Assembly (NCBI GenBank): GCA_016859345.1
Contig: CM029122.1
Span: 169,501-233,500, forward strand
Origin: Istiophorus platypterus
Taxonomy: Eukaryota > Chordata > Actinopteri > Istiophoriformes > Istiophoridae
DNA: 64,000 nt
Reading direction: 5' to 3'
Shown: positions 46,660 through 57,256 of the stretch, piece by piece
How the letters are laid out: each line of letters opens with the position of its first letter
Position numbering within the stretch: position 1 is the stretch's first letter
The notes under the pieces: model-generated
What the model was told of the DNA's origin: nothing
The model's input: the letters and a program-made list of their open reading frames with translations, nothing else
Databases searched by the model: none
Translations under genes and position numbers: made by a program

Positions 46660-46930
46660 CTCAGGCCTTTAGGAATATTAATAACCATCGAGCTGCGGCT
46701 GCCAAGTTCCTCTGGCCGGGGTTCAAACCCACGCAGTGAACAGGACGCTCAGTCAGGATGTAATGTAAGCAGCAGATAAACTGCTGCTGCTGTTTGTGCT
46801 GCGGATCATAATTAGCTTTCGGTTAAACAGTTTGATGATAATTTTCATTGATGGCAGCGAGAGACGAGCCAGGAGATGCTGACAGTCTGCCAGCTGACAG
46901 CTTTCGCTCAATGATCCTGCTCAATAAGTT
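46660..46930. other. non-repetitive patch, possible conserved noncoding element
   Basis: Includes 'gcggatcataattagctttc', 'gatgataattttcattgatg' and 'gacagctttcgctcaatg', dense in homeodomain-like and CpG-containing words compared with its flanks. A short tRNA-B-box-like 'gggttcaaaccc' at 46719 is not part of a tRNA fold that I can build. Confidence 0.25.
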
Positions 46931-47116
46931 TGTGTTTTACATCCAGGTTCTGTTCAGGAAGAGGGGCTGAACCCAGGAAACCGCACAGAGGATGAATTGA
47001 GGTTCACCTGCAGAAGGACATGCTGATCAGACAATGAATTATGTCGGTTCTGCGCAAAGTCCAGACTCACAAACTGCATCAATTAATTTTTCCCTGTTTA
47101 ATATGTTTAACATTTT

Positions 47117-47470
47117 CTGTCTCCTTTTTCTGTCCAAAAACATCCTCACAATCCTCAAGTGTCCTCACAAACCAAAAATTAACCTAAAATGTCCTTGACC
47201 TGCAAAATTTCCTCAATTTCTTAAAATGGGTTCACTCTCAAAAAAACGGCCTCCCTTTCCTTACTTTTTCTCTCACGCCACAATTGGCACAATTTTCAGA
47301 GATTCCGTAGCTTTTCCTTTACCTTGTTCAGCTGTCCCCTCTATAAAGTCTTATGTCCCCTCTGGTCATAGATATCTTCACTTTTCTAAAATGTCCTCTC
47401 AATCTAATTCACTCTCCACTATATGGTGCGGTGAGAACAGCAGTGACAGCAGCTCCTATAGTTTTTAAAC
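47117..47470 (+). repeat. degenerate TGTCCTC minisatellite, left block
   Basis: Words such as 'gtgtcctcacaaacc', 'aaatgtccttgacc', 'aaatgtcctctcaatc' recur at roughly 20-nt multiples, the same unit as 49015-49480 and 49985-50205. Confidence 0.65.
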
Positions 47471-47579
47471 TTTTGACTTCAGTAGTTTTTCCTCTTTTTC
47501 CGAGAACATGCTTTTATACCTTTTTTATTGTATTTTTCCTTGAACACTAGTTTAGTTAGTAGGTGTTGGTTTTAGTTTG

Positions 47580-48735
47580 TGTATTCGTGTCTGTTCAGAC
47601 AACGGTCACCTACACAAGAGAAATGCCCTGGAAGTATGGGGCGTGAGAGGGAGCTCCACTGGCAGACAAACCAGTGGAGCTGTCGAAAGGCAAGAAAGGA
47701 ACCTAAACTTCGCCTTCCACTGACCGTCACAGGGAATGTGAGATCGCTGACCAACAAATTGGATGAATTCACAGCATTTTCGAGTAGTCAACATGTGTGT
47801 GTTTCACGGAGACAAGGCTGACAGGGAAGATACTGGGCCAGTCGGCTTAGTGACAGTCTGAGTGGACTGGGGTCAATAGGGCTGTAAGATGAAGGGAGGA
47901 GGTCAAGCCATCTAGGTAAACTCAAAACGGTGTAACCCTAGACATGCAGTGCACATACTGGAGCATCTGTTCTGACTTCATCCATCCTACTGTCACAGGA
48001 TTACAGACACATCACCTTAGCGCCTCCATGACAATAAAGTGGGACCTCGACCATGTCCCCTTCTCCCTAACTCTCATTGACTTCACTCAGTATGTGAAAT
48101 GCGAAACGGGAGAATAAAATCTTGGACTTGGAGTTGTAGAGCTGTTTTTCAATGGTTTGATTCTAGACTGCCTCTCATCTGCTGCACTCTTCAGCGTAAA
48201 TCCACACCTCAGCTCCCACTCTCCCCTCTCTATGCCCCCCCCCCTCCACTACTGAGGACAATACAGGAGATATTACAGCCCCTGGTGGGAGTGCACGTAG
48301 ACAATACAGGACTGGATGGACAACCCTCTATAGAAGACTGTTTTTTCCTGAGGGACTCATGTTCTTCGAGGTGTGCAGCAGACCACTAAAGATGTTCCAC
48401 TGGTCTGTGGTGGCTAGTTCACTACTCTCTGATGTGGTGTGCTGGGGAGGTGGTATCAAGGCCGGGGAGACAAAGGGATTTAACAATCTCGGAAGGAAGT
48501 TCATCTCTGTTTTTTAACTGACACTGTGGAGGCCTAGGTGTATCGGATTAGGGGTAAAAAAGGACCATCCTGGGCAATACCCCCCATTCCCTTTATGATG
48601 AGCTGTGGCAGATGGGGAGCATCTTCAGCCACAGACTAACCCCAAGTGCAAGATGAAGCAATTCAAGCATTAGGACAGACAATAACGCCTGACACTCCAA
48701 CCAATGCTTTTTTCTCTAGTTGTCAGCACAGGTTT
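47580..48735 (+). mobile_element. LINE relic: endonuclease start joined to C-terminal end (large internal deletion)
   Basis: At 47720-47770 the plus strand reads LTVTGNVRSLTNKLDEF, the start of an apurinic-type endonuclease in Jockey-superfamily LINEs, followed by a decayed MKGGG-type segment near 47890. From 48395 the sequence instead matches the protein's far C-terminus: VVCWGGGIKAG near 48440, then (other frames) a HPLYDELWQMG-like box near 48590-48615 and FSHRLTP near 48630. The reverse-transcriptase core is absent. So about the middle two thirds of the protein have been lost and the ends lie only some 500 bp apart. Multiple stops and shifts. It sits inside the TGTCCTC array. Confidence 0.75.
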
Positions 48736-49014
48736 ACACAGGAGAGGTGGGTGCTGACCAGCAACACTTTGTCAAGTTCAGGGATGAGTGCTATCAACCT
48801 AGAAGCCCTCAACAGAATTGTAGAGATCAGCAGTGAGAAAAAGACAAAAACAAGGCCTCACAAATAGCAGCAGCCGATATAAGTCGTCGCACCTCAGAGG
48901 CAAAAGGGCCACAACTATTTTTTTAACCTCCCTCCATCCATCTACTGAAATCTTAACCTTCCCCATGCCCACCTATTCCCACTATTTTGATGGGATTTTT
49001 TTTTATTTGGTTTT

Positions 49015-49480
49015 AATCCCCTTTTTCCTAAATGTCCTCCATCTTCACCATTGTCAACACTTTCTACGCATATCCTAACTTTACAGATATGACCTCAGTA
49101 TCCATGAATTTACACTTAAAAACATACAATCACGCAAAAACTTTCCTCACTCACTGTCCTAACTTTCCACAAATGCCCTCATTCCTAACAAGTAACCTTG
49201 CCTTTGACTAGAGTCCTCATTTTCCTCAAATGTTTTCACTTTTGTAAAATGTCCTCACAAACCACAGATGTCCTCATTTTCAGGAATTAATATTTTTTCC
49301 AAAACATCCAGAAAACCCAAAAAAATGTCCTCACTTTTCCTTTCCCTTTTTTCTGTAATGTCTTCACTTTCCAAAATGTCTTCAATTTACAGAGATGTCC
49401 TCTGAATTCAGAAATTCCTTGCTCTTCTTCAAATGTACTCACTTTCTGAAAGGCCCTCATTCTTGAGATGTAATACTGTA
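49015..49480 (+). repeat. degenerate TGTCCTC minisatellite, middle block
   Basis: Clear units: 'aaatgtcctccatcttcacc', 'aaaatgtcctcacaaaccac', 'agatgtcctcattttcagg', 'aaaatgtcctcacttttcc', 'gtaatgtcttcactttcc', 'aaaatgtcttcaatttacag', 'agatgtcctctgaattcag'. Unit about 18-22 nt. Confidence 0.8.
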
Positions 49481-49659
49481 ATTGTTCCCTATAAAAGATG
49501 GAAGCACAACTGTTTAGTTCAGGTATTGTCTGTCTGTAATCTGAGTTAATGTGTCAATAGAAACGATTGTTCAACATTTTCTGACATCCTCTGGGTCCTC
49601 ACAGAAATAAATATGAATATAAATTCATATCTGAGTATAAACAGTGTTCAGATGTGTCT

Positions 49660-49860
49660 GAGGGCAGGTTTTAATCTAATTCTGCTGCTTTTAATTGGAG
49701 AATGATGAGGAGGGAAGTTGCTGCCTGCTGGGCCTCTGGGTAAAAAACTGGGGGAGGTGTTTTTATTTGAAAAGCCTGTAATGAAGTTAATTTTACAAGG
49801 TTTCCGTTCATTAAGAGCAGCTCACTCAGGTGCTCAGCAGACGTTTACATACTCCTGAAT
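49660..49860. other. non-repetitive patch, possible conserved noncoding element
   Basis: 'ggttttaatctaattctgct', 'gcttttaattggagaatgat' and 'gcctgtaatgaagttaattt' are homeodomain-site-like words. It lies between blocks of the TGTCCTC array. Confidence 0.22.
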
Positions 49861-49984
49861 CCACTGAGAAAACAAACTAAAAACATAAATTATCACAAAC
49901 ACATTGAAACACAAGAAAACACAAAGAATGACATAAAAACACAGTGAAAAATCTGAGATGAACATTTTTGTTTCACTCTTAACT

Positions 49985-50205
49985 AGTGTTCTCTCTTCTC
50001 ATAAATGTTCTAAAAAGCCCATAATGTCATCATTTTCTAAACTTCTTTTGGTTTTAAAAACTGTCAAACAATGCACATATATCCCTGCTTTCTAAAACTT
50101 TTCCCACTCTCCACAAAGGTCCTCTCATTCCAGAAAATTCCCTTCCAAAACTGTCTTCCGTCCCCATCTCTCACAAAAGGTCCTTTTTTTCAAATGTCCT
50201 TTCCT
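49985..50205 (+). repeat. degenerate TGTCCTC minisatellite, right block
   Basis: Units such as 'ataaatgttctaaaaagccc', 'caaaggtcctctcattcc', 'caaaaggtccttttttt' and 'aaatgtcctttccttcc'; more diverged than the middle block. Confidence 0.6.
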
Positions 50206-50216
50206 TCCACAAGTTC

Positions 50217-50425
50217 AGTTCAATTCAGTTCAAGTCAATTCAGTTTTATTTATATAGCATCAGATGATAACAGACATTATCTCAGAGGACTTTTCATATA
50301 GAGCAGGTCTAGACCAGACTCTTTATAGTTATTATTTACAGAGACACAATTCCCCCCCCATTAACAAGAACCTGGCGACAGCGGCAACAAAAAACTCCCT
50401 TATAGCAGGTAGAAACGTTGAATGC
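50217..50425 (-). mobile_element. L2-type LINE 3' end (antisense)
   Basis: Begins with the tail 'cagttcaattcagttcaag' then 'ttttatttatatagcatcag', 'cagacattatctcagagg', 'gcaggtctagaccagactct' and 'aacaagaacctggcgacag', the antisense of the common fish L2-type 3' end; related to 22601-22729 here. No coding part. Confidence 0.8.
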
Positions 50426-51570
50426 AACACAATGCAGGTTCCACATAAAGAAACCTAAAAACAATGAAACTAATACTGACAAAAATCATACCAAATATAC
50501 TACTATTGAGAGAGAGAGAGACTCAAGAGGAAGGAGAAATACATGTCCCCACTCTTATGATTTAACACTGCAATTGGTCCCCAAAAAGATAGAATTACAG
50601 GAACACTGTCTAAAGTGTTGTATGTTTATAATCTTTGATCTATACTAGTGAAAAAACTGACTGCAGTTCAGCGTGCAGATTTCATTCCTTTTTTTACATT
50701 ATGTAGTGACAATTTATTCAGAGGAGGGAAAATGTTCTTCAGGGGTTTTCTGGCAGCAGTCAGGTGTGTGGTCTGAAGAACTCTGTGATTGGCATAGAGC
50801 AGCAATGACATCACAGAGTGTTCCCAGAGGGGTGTGTCTGTTGGAGCTGAGTTATGGTCGTGTCTGCGTATCGAGGCATCGAGGCGCCACCTCAGAGTTT
50901 ATCCTCCACCCTGCACATGGATCTGATTTTAGAGGCTGCAGAGTGATAACTAAAACCACGTCACAGACCAGCTGATTTACAACTCAGAGTTTCTGAGACT
51001 GTGCTGAATTAGACCTTTATGCTAGTCTTTACAAGTCCCATTGGATAAATATTATATTCCATTACTCTGTATTCTAGCATACATCTTATAGTGTATATAA
51101 TAAATGGCCAAGGTAGGTTTTACAGTAGGTAGACCAAGAAAACAAACTTTGGGTCAAAATACTGAAAATCTGAGATCACCCCCAGCAATGCGAATGCAAT
51201 TCATAAACTTCAATTCAAGCTGGTAATTTCTGGTAAAATTCAACTAAGAATTTAAATAGAAACAACACAAAAAAAACCCTTTCAGCTTCAGATTTTAGGA
51301 AACTAGTCTCTTATTAACAAGAAGAAGCCGATCAATAGCCAGAGTACTAACAAATAAAAGTATAGTACATTACTATGAAAAAAATAATAGCCATCCCCAT
51401 CAAGAAAGGCTTAAAACTAGCATTCTTGTTGTCCAGCCCAATCCACTGGCACTGTCTGCTGAACCCTGATGAGCCAGTGGAATCAGGTGCGCTAAACCAC
51501 CTGCTGAGGTAGAATGGTGTCTGGAGGAGCAGAGCAACAGCACAGCAAGCGACACACGGCACCACTGCCA
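50426..51570. other. unassigned sequence
   Basis: A short GA run at 50510-50520. The open frame 50673-50975 has no domain signal. No supported gene. Confidence 0.4.
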
Positions 51571-51571
51571 T

Positions 51572-51607
<36 letters not shown>

Positions 51608-51611
51608 CATA
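51571..51611. repeat. (AC)n(AT)n microsatellite
   Basis: AC units followed directly by AT units. Confidence 0.9.
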
Positions 51612-51829
51612 TAAACTTTATATAAATGTGTAAATGTATACAAATTGGTGAAAAATTAAAGTAAAACCCAGAATAAAAGACTTGAGAAACATAATGAATG
51701 CAGCTGCCTCCACACAATGTAGGATACAATTTAGCTGTTAACAAACCATCATGCTCTGCAGCAGGTTTAAACCTGCTGAGTAGGCCCAATTCATTCTGTG
51801 ACTAAACATCTGCATTTCATATAATGTGG

Positions 51830-52130
51830 AATGAAAATGTGTGACCACCCCTGGTCAAAATGTCTGTTACTGTGAATAGATAAGTGAGTAGAAGATGAAC
51901 TGTTTTTAAAAAAGGAATAAAGCTAAAAATGTAACATTCTTTTTCAATGTTTTAAAGAAGATTAGTGTTTTATTTTTTGTTTTGTAAAAGTTTTGAATGA
52001 AAAAATGTAAAGGAGCACCATACAAAGGTTTAGGCCCCCAAGAGAGTTGAGCTCTCAGGTACTTATACCAAGGCCTCAGACCTTCATTGGCTTGTTCGGG
52101 ATATGCCTTGTTCATAGTCATAATTCAGAA
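51830..52130. mobile_element. nonautonomous DNA-transposon remnant
   Basis: The order 'gtgaccacccctggtcaaaa', 'gttactgtgaatagataagt', 'gagtagaagatgaactg', 'gtaaaggagcacca' and 'tgagctctcaggtactt' is a common fish element whose ends carry a Tc1/mariner-like 'aaagtttgggca' motif (here 'caaaggtttaggcc'). Recognised from memory of fish repeats; no transposase is present and the borders are approximate. Confidence 0.5.
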
Positions 52131-52137
52131 AGACCAG

Positions 52138-52500
52138 AGGGCTTTCACAAAACTTTGATTGTGAATTAAGCTAGGATTTTCCAGGTATCCTATTTAGCCA
52201 GGACCTAGTTTCAAGAAAGCAATGGCACATAAATTACCATGGAGATTTATTCTGTGCAGCCAGGCTTGGTTAATCTGTTTGTGTTAAGGCTGATGCCAAT
52301 AGGTGGCATCTGACACATGTCAAAAGGGGTCAGAGTTCATTTTAATGTGGCGACCCCCCCCCCCGGTGGATTTTAGAGCACAGAGCATCAGGCCCATAGA
52401 AATGTCTGGTTTTAATTAGAACAACATATTTTTACCATCTTCAAGAAGTTCAGTAACTTTTATGTCTCTATGGATTAAATCATGACTCTTTTTCCTCTGA
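52138..52500 (+). repeat. dispersed repeat C, copy 2
   Basis: Collinear with 27738-28060: 'attctgtgcag', 'ggttaatctgtttgtgtt', 'aggctgatgccaataggtgg', 'tgtcaaaaggggtcagag', a C-run where the other copy has 'gcgccccctggtgg', and 'catagaaatgtctggtttta'. It lies directly beside the DNA-transposon remnant. Confidence 0.65.
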
Positions 52501-53130
52501 AACCATTGCCACAAGTAAACACAACTAACTAATGTTACACATCTTATGTAGCAAGTAGTTAACTGATAAGAATGATGATTTAATGTTATATTGGAATATA
52601 GCCAGTATTGTCAATTAACCCATAAGAACTCATGGTGACAGAGGTTTCACTAACCCAAATGGTGGTGCATTAGTGGGCCATTTAATTTTTTTCAGAATTC
52701 CCCATAATTTTCCTTTAAGAAAACATTAGACTGGGCTGTTCTGGGTTAAAACTCCACTGAAACGCAATGTTTCTTTCGTCCATTTGCTTTAAACTGTCAT
52801 AAAATAATGTCTTGCTTTCACTGTTTTGATGCATCAAAAGGACAGTGAAAGACGGCCCAAGAATCTCACAGAACCAGAGGCCTTTTATAGGAATAATGGA
52901 TGAAAATCCCCCAAACAGGAACTGAAAGACTCTTAGCTGCTACAGAAAGAGTTTACAAGCTGTGATACATGTCAAAGGGTGGGTTACTAAGTACTGACTG
53001 TAGAAGATGGAAATAAAAAAAGTAATTCTACTTAAAATAATAAAGAAATGTATAATATTTAACTTCATGCTTGTTGGTAATCAGTTCATCTTAATTAACT
53101 ACTTAATCTACTTAATTAACTGTTCACAAT
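52501..53130. other. unassigned sequence
   Basis: No recognisable feature. Confidence 0.4.
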
Positions 53131-53173
53131 ATATGTGTGTTTATGCGTGTGTGTGTGTGTGTATGTGTATGTG
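53131..53173. repeat. (TG)n microsatellite
   Basis: Interrupted TG tract. Confidence 0.9.
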
Positions 53174-53189
53174 CATTCAGAAATGATCC

Positions 53190-53446
53190 AGATTCAGAAA
53201 TAAATTCATATTTCTCTTTCACTCAGTATTTCGCAATGACAAAGTGAGAACAAAATTTTTGACAAATTTTTTAAAAGTGGAGGATGAATTATCAATTGAT
53301 ATAAGTATTCAGAGCCTCTGCTGTGACACTTGACATTTCATCTAGATTCCACCCATTTCTCTTGATATTCTTTGACATATGATTGGCATCCACCTGCGGT
53401 AAATTCAACTGATTAAACATGATCACAAAGGGACACACCTGAGCAA
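53190..53446 (-). mobile_element. Tc1-like element end (fragment, orientation uncertain)
   Basis: 'cagtatttcgcaatgacaaa', 'gtattcagagcctctgctg', 'tgacacttgacatt', 'gattggcatccacctgcgg' and 'taaattcaactgatt' followed by 'gggacacacctg' form the untranslated lead-in of a common fish Tc1-like family; a related segment is in the element at 4994-5905 (5590-5640: 'ggactaatcagttgaattta' and 'ccacaggtggactccaatca', in opposite sense). It stops at about 53446, where the L2-type LINE begins. Confidence 0.7.
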
Positions 53447-53454
53447 GAAACACA

Positions 53455-54570
53455 TTATCTAATGATCTACCTACTCTAGATGTCACTGCTCTGGCCTCTA
53501 GTACCAATGCGAGGAATCTTGTAGTTGTCTTTGATCAGGACATGTGCTTCAAGTCCGACATAAAACTAACTTCAAGGACTGACTTTTTTCACCTTCGTAA
53601 TATTGTAAAAATCAGGCACATCCTTTCTCAAAATGATGCAGAGAAACTACTACATGCTTTCGTTACCTCTAGGCCTGATTATTGCAGCTCCCTATAATCA
53701 GGGTGTCCTTATAAAACATTAAATAGTCTCCAGCTGATTCAGAAGCTGCTACTAAGAGTACTGACAAGAACCAGAATAAGAGATCATATATCTCCTGTGT
53801 TAGCTTCTCTGCATTGGCTCCCTGTGAAATCCAAAATACAATTTAGAATCCTCCTCCTCACCTACAAAGCCCTTAATCACCAGGCATCATCCTATCTTAA
53901 AGAGCTCATAGAACCTTACTATCCTAGTAGCACACTTCGTTCCCAGAATGCAGGCCTACTAGTGGTTCCTAGAGTCTCCAACAGCAGAGCTTTCAGTTAT
54001 CAGGCTCCTCTGCTGTGGAACCATCTTCCAGTTTGGGTCCGGGAGGCAGACGCCCTCTCCACATTTAAGAGCCTCACCATTAGCTTGAGCCATCCCCTCA
54101 CTATGCTGCTATGGGCCTAGACTACTGAGGAAATTCCCATGATGCACCGAGCCTCCCTTTCCACTGCCTCCCCCTCTCTCCCTGTGCGCATTAACAACTC
54201 AGAAATGCTTGTTACTAACTGTCCTTCCTCTCTTTCCTGTAGCTCTGTTCTTCCTCTCCTCCTCTTCCTCATCTCTTTCCCTCGTCTCTCCACTCCTCTT
54301 CCTCGTCTCTCTCCGCTTCCTCCTGTAACTTTCTGCAGGTTTTTTTCTGATGCTCCTGAGTCTGGATCCCAGACTGTAGAACCATCTACTGCCCTATGAG
54401 CCTGATCAACACCCTCTGCTTTAATTATTATGATTGCTACTGTTACGATTTCATTTAGTCCTAATAGTAATAATATCAGCCCTGTTAGTATAACTATAGC
54501 ATATATAGCTATTAGTCCCATTATATGGCGCTATATAAATAAAACTGAAGTGACTTGAACTGAATTGAAC
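53455..54570 (+). mobile_element. L2-type LINE, 5'-truncated, with 3' untranslated region
   Basis: Coding part about 53475-54118, then a 450-nt 3' untranslated region (pyrimidine-rich, then 'gatgctcctgagtctgg', 'gtagaaccatctactgccct', 'gagcctgatcaacaccctct') and an 'aactgaattgaa' tail near 54570. The 5' end abuts a Tc1-like fragment, so this LINE probably inserted into, or was joined to, that element. L2-type LINEs end in a short tandem tail rather than poly(A). Confidence 0.88.
53475..54119 (+). pseudogene. L2-type LINE protein, C-terminal domain
   Basis: Reads LDVTALASSTNARNLVVVF, DQDMCFKSDIKLTSR, FFHLRNIVKIRHILSQ, EKLLHAFVTSRPDYC and, after one stop (TAA at about 53695), LQLIQKLLLRVLTRTR, ISPVLASLHWLPVKSKIQFR, ILLLTYKALNHQ, NSRAFSYQAPLLWNHLPV and ADALSTFKSL, ending in TAG at 54117-54119. 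This is the region after the reverse-transcriptase catalytic core in the L2/CR1 group; the core and the endonuclease are missing. Apart from the single stop and one probable small shift the frame is well kept, making this the least decayed L2-type copy here. The 107-codon open piece is 53797-54120. Confidence 0.85.
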
Positions 54571-54619
54571 CTGTCTATATAAGGTCTCAGAGCTCTGTCT
54601 CTCCCTTCCCTACCGTGAA

Positions 54620-54940
54620 AACGAGGAAATACAGCTAAAAATGTGGAAAATTAAATCAAAGAATTATCCCAAACCCTAATATTAGGGTAAAAACACAATA
54701 TTCCAAAAATATCCTTGTAAAACATATAAAGAAAATAAAAGAGTAATGAGATGAAAATTTAGGACTTAACCTTTAAAAGGTAAAAGTCTAGATATTTGAG
54801 TAAAATGCGAAACTGTAAAACCAAAATTAAAAAATAGTTATAAACTCATTAATTTGGAAATGAACCTTAAACTTTGAGTAAAAATCCAAAGCTTTTTCAA
54901 AATTCTGGAAACACTGGACAAGAGCATTTTTGTGTAATCC
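54620..54940 (-). repeat. degenerate ~20-nt array, antisense type, second locus
   Basis: A-rich words 'gagtaaaatgcgaaactg', 'gggtaaaaacacaatattcc', 'aggtaaaagtctagatattt', 'gagtaaaaatccaaagctt' look like reverse complements of the T-rich arrays at 28.8 and 34 kb. Confidence 0.6.
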
Positions 54941-55683
54941 CAAAGCATCAATTAAAACTGATCAGATCCATGTGTGATTCATTAATGAAGTTCATTTTCT
55001 CAAGAACAGAAAACTATTGAGTAAACTAAATGTCAGGGTTCAGTTTTTTTAAGAGGACTCACTCTGCACAAAAAGTGTTGGATAGACACAGGGGCCAATA
55101 GTTTCCAGCCATATATAGTAGAGAGAAAGTTTAAAGTCATATGGTTTTTAGATTAAAAGCCATTTTAAATGTTGTGTGACAGTAAAGTGATTCAGACAGT
55201 TTGTTGTCTCTGCTCTAAGCTCTATCCAGGAAACAGTTTCTTTAATGTACTTTCAGATTTATCTAATAAAAAAACAATTAGAATAACTGAGCTGCTTCTC
55301 CTCCTCCTTTGCTGACACTTTAAATCCTCCTCAGACGTCTCTGAGCTCTTCTTCTTCTGTCTTTATGTGTCTGAGCTTCAGCTTCCTGTTGTAAAGCAGC
55401 TGTGATTGATTCAGTTTGTCAGAGCTGAAGATACTGTAATCATGTGGTTTCAGACTGTAAGTGATCACATGGTCATTCAGCCAGTGGGGGAGGTGCACTG
55501 ATTTTAACATCACCTGAGAGGATTTCTAGAGTTTTTTTCTGAAGGGACTTCCTGAGGATATCACAAGTGTAAGTAATGACTGAGGAGGAGGACCATTGTT
55601 GACTCTAATTCACCCCACACTGTACATAGTGGCTATTGATAAAACTGTGGTTGAGGTAACAAAAAAAATTCTGTTATTATATG
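54941..55683. other. unassigned sequence
   Basis: No recognisable feature. Confidence 0.4.
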
Positions 55684-55770
55684 AACATCGCCGGTTCATC
55701 ATCAGCTAAGATAATGTTTGGAGTTCCTCAAGGATCCATTCTTGGTCCTTTTTTATTTTAATTGGTCTGT
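55684..55770 (+). pseudogene. LINE reverse-transcriptase motif B fragment
   Basis: In one frame at 55720-55758 the plus strand reads GVPQGSILGPFLF, then a stop: the conserved box before YADD in Jockey-superfamily reverse transcriptases. Surrounding translated sequence does not extend it clearly, so only a scrap is preserved. Confidence 0.7.
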
Positions 55771-57208
55771 TTGCAATTCCTCTTATTCACCATGTTTTTC
55801 TGGTCTCATACAGAAGTCAAAGATTCTCTAATCAAAAGTTGGTACAGCTGGTATGATTTTAAAGATTTTTTCATTGCATTAAATGCCTCCACCTGTGATA
55901 TAAATCACATACCATGATATTCTACATTTGAGACCAGGTAGCAAGACTGTAGATAAAAATAATAAATAAAGATTGAACAATATTTGTATTTGGTTCAAAT
56001 TTCATTAATAGATGGTTAGATTATGGTAAATTAACTTAATTAATAATGAAATATTCTATAGTTATGTACAAATAATAATGTCATAAATTAAGTTTAAAAG
56101 ACCATTTAACAATAAAAGAAAATCACACATTAATGTTGCAAGCAAAATGAAAATGTGTTACTGTACTAACGTCGCCCTATGACAGCTGATCACGCAGACA
56201 GGTGTCTTTAAAATGTGTGTTTAAATTTAATTTAAAGGAGAGAAGAAGAAATCCTCCATAATCACAATAGATTCAGACTGATAGAGAGTGAGGTGTAAAA
56301 AAGCTGACACATGTTGACATTTCTGTCCAGTTAATCCTCTGTTTCATCTGTGAACATGGTAATCCTAATGAAAACCAGATTGGGGGGGGGGCATCTCACT
56401 CTTTGTTGTAACTCAGGCTGATTTGTTGTTCTGATTCAGGAGACAGGTGAGGACACGATGAACAGATATAAACATTATACATCCTGTTGCCCTTTATGAT
56501 GAAAGAAACATACAGATAATGATGGCAAAACGCAGTCACTCCATCACAACTTTTCAAATCCAAAGTCAAAAGCTCCAAAGAAAGGAAGCCCAAGAGGGTC
56601 ATACTGAATTTTTTTTGCCTTCCTTCTGATCCCAAGTGAAAAGCTGAGCTGTATTTTGATACAGTGTAAGGTTCTGTGTCCACAGTATGAGTGGGCATTT
56701 CATCTTCAGCTGTCTCTACTCAGACACAAGTTTGTACCAATGCAGTCAGTTAGGTAACTAGTTAACCTGATGGTCTCACTGGCTCCTGCCGAAGCTGATG
56801 GAGACTGTGGCTGTAATGTAGACTCCGTGTGGCTGAACGATTCTTCCTCTGCTCATGTTGACAAGAGCAGTAAAGAGCCTTCACAGAACAGCTACTGTAG
56901 ACATATACACAGGACCATAGATTGAACCAGGGCAGCAGGTGTAGTCAGATCAATGGCTGCTGCACTTGGCACAGTCAGTGTCTGTTTCCTGTCACAGCTC
57001 AGCCTTTGGAAAGGAGGAATGAGTCATAAATGAATGCACCATTTGAAGAGTCAGCTCATATCTGCTTTTTGTGGTGTCTGCAGAAACTTTCCTTGAACTT
57101 GCACTGGACAGTACCAGTACACTAACTGGCCCTACGGATCAGGGGGAACATAAAACATAATGTGAGGAAATACAAAAGTGGTTCAGAAAACAATTCCCTC
57201 AGTGGCCT
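55771..57208. other. unassigned sequence
   Basis: A G-run at 56382-56390; otherwise nothing recognised. Confidence 0.4.
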
Positions 57209-57256
57209 ACAGAGCAAAGTTCCTATAGAGCAAAGTTCCTATAGAACAAAGTTCTT
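57209..57256. repeat. three tandem 16-bp units
   Basis: acagagcaaagttcct / atagagcaaagttcct / atagaacaaagttctt, directly adjacent. Confidence 0.9.

Noticed and set aside
46719..46735. tRNA B-box-like sequence gggttcaaaccc
   Set aside because: No A-box at the right distance and no cloverleaf could be drawn.
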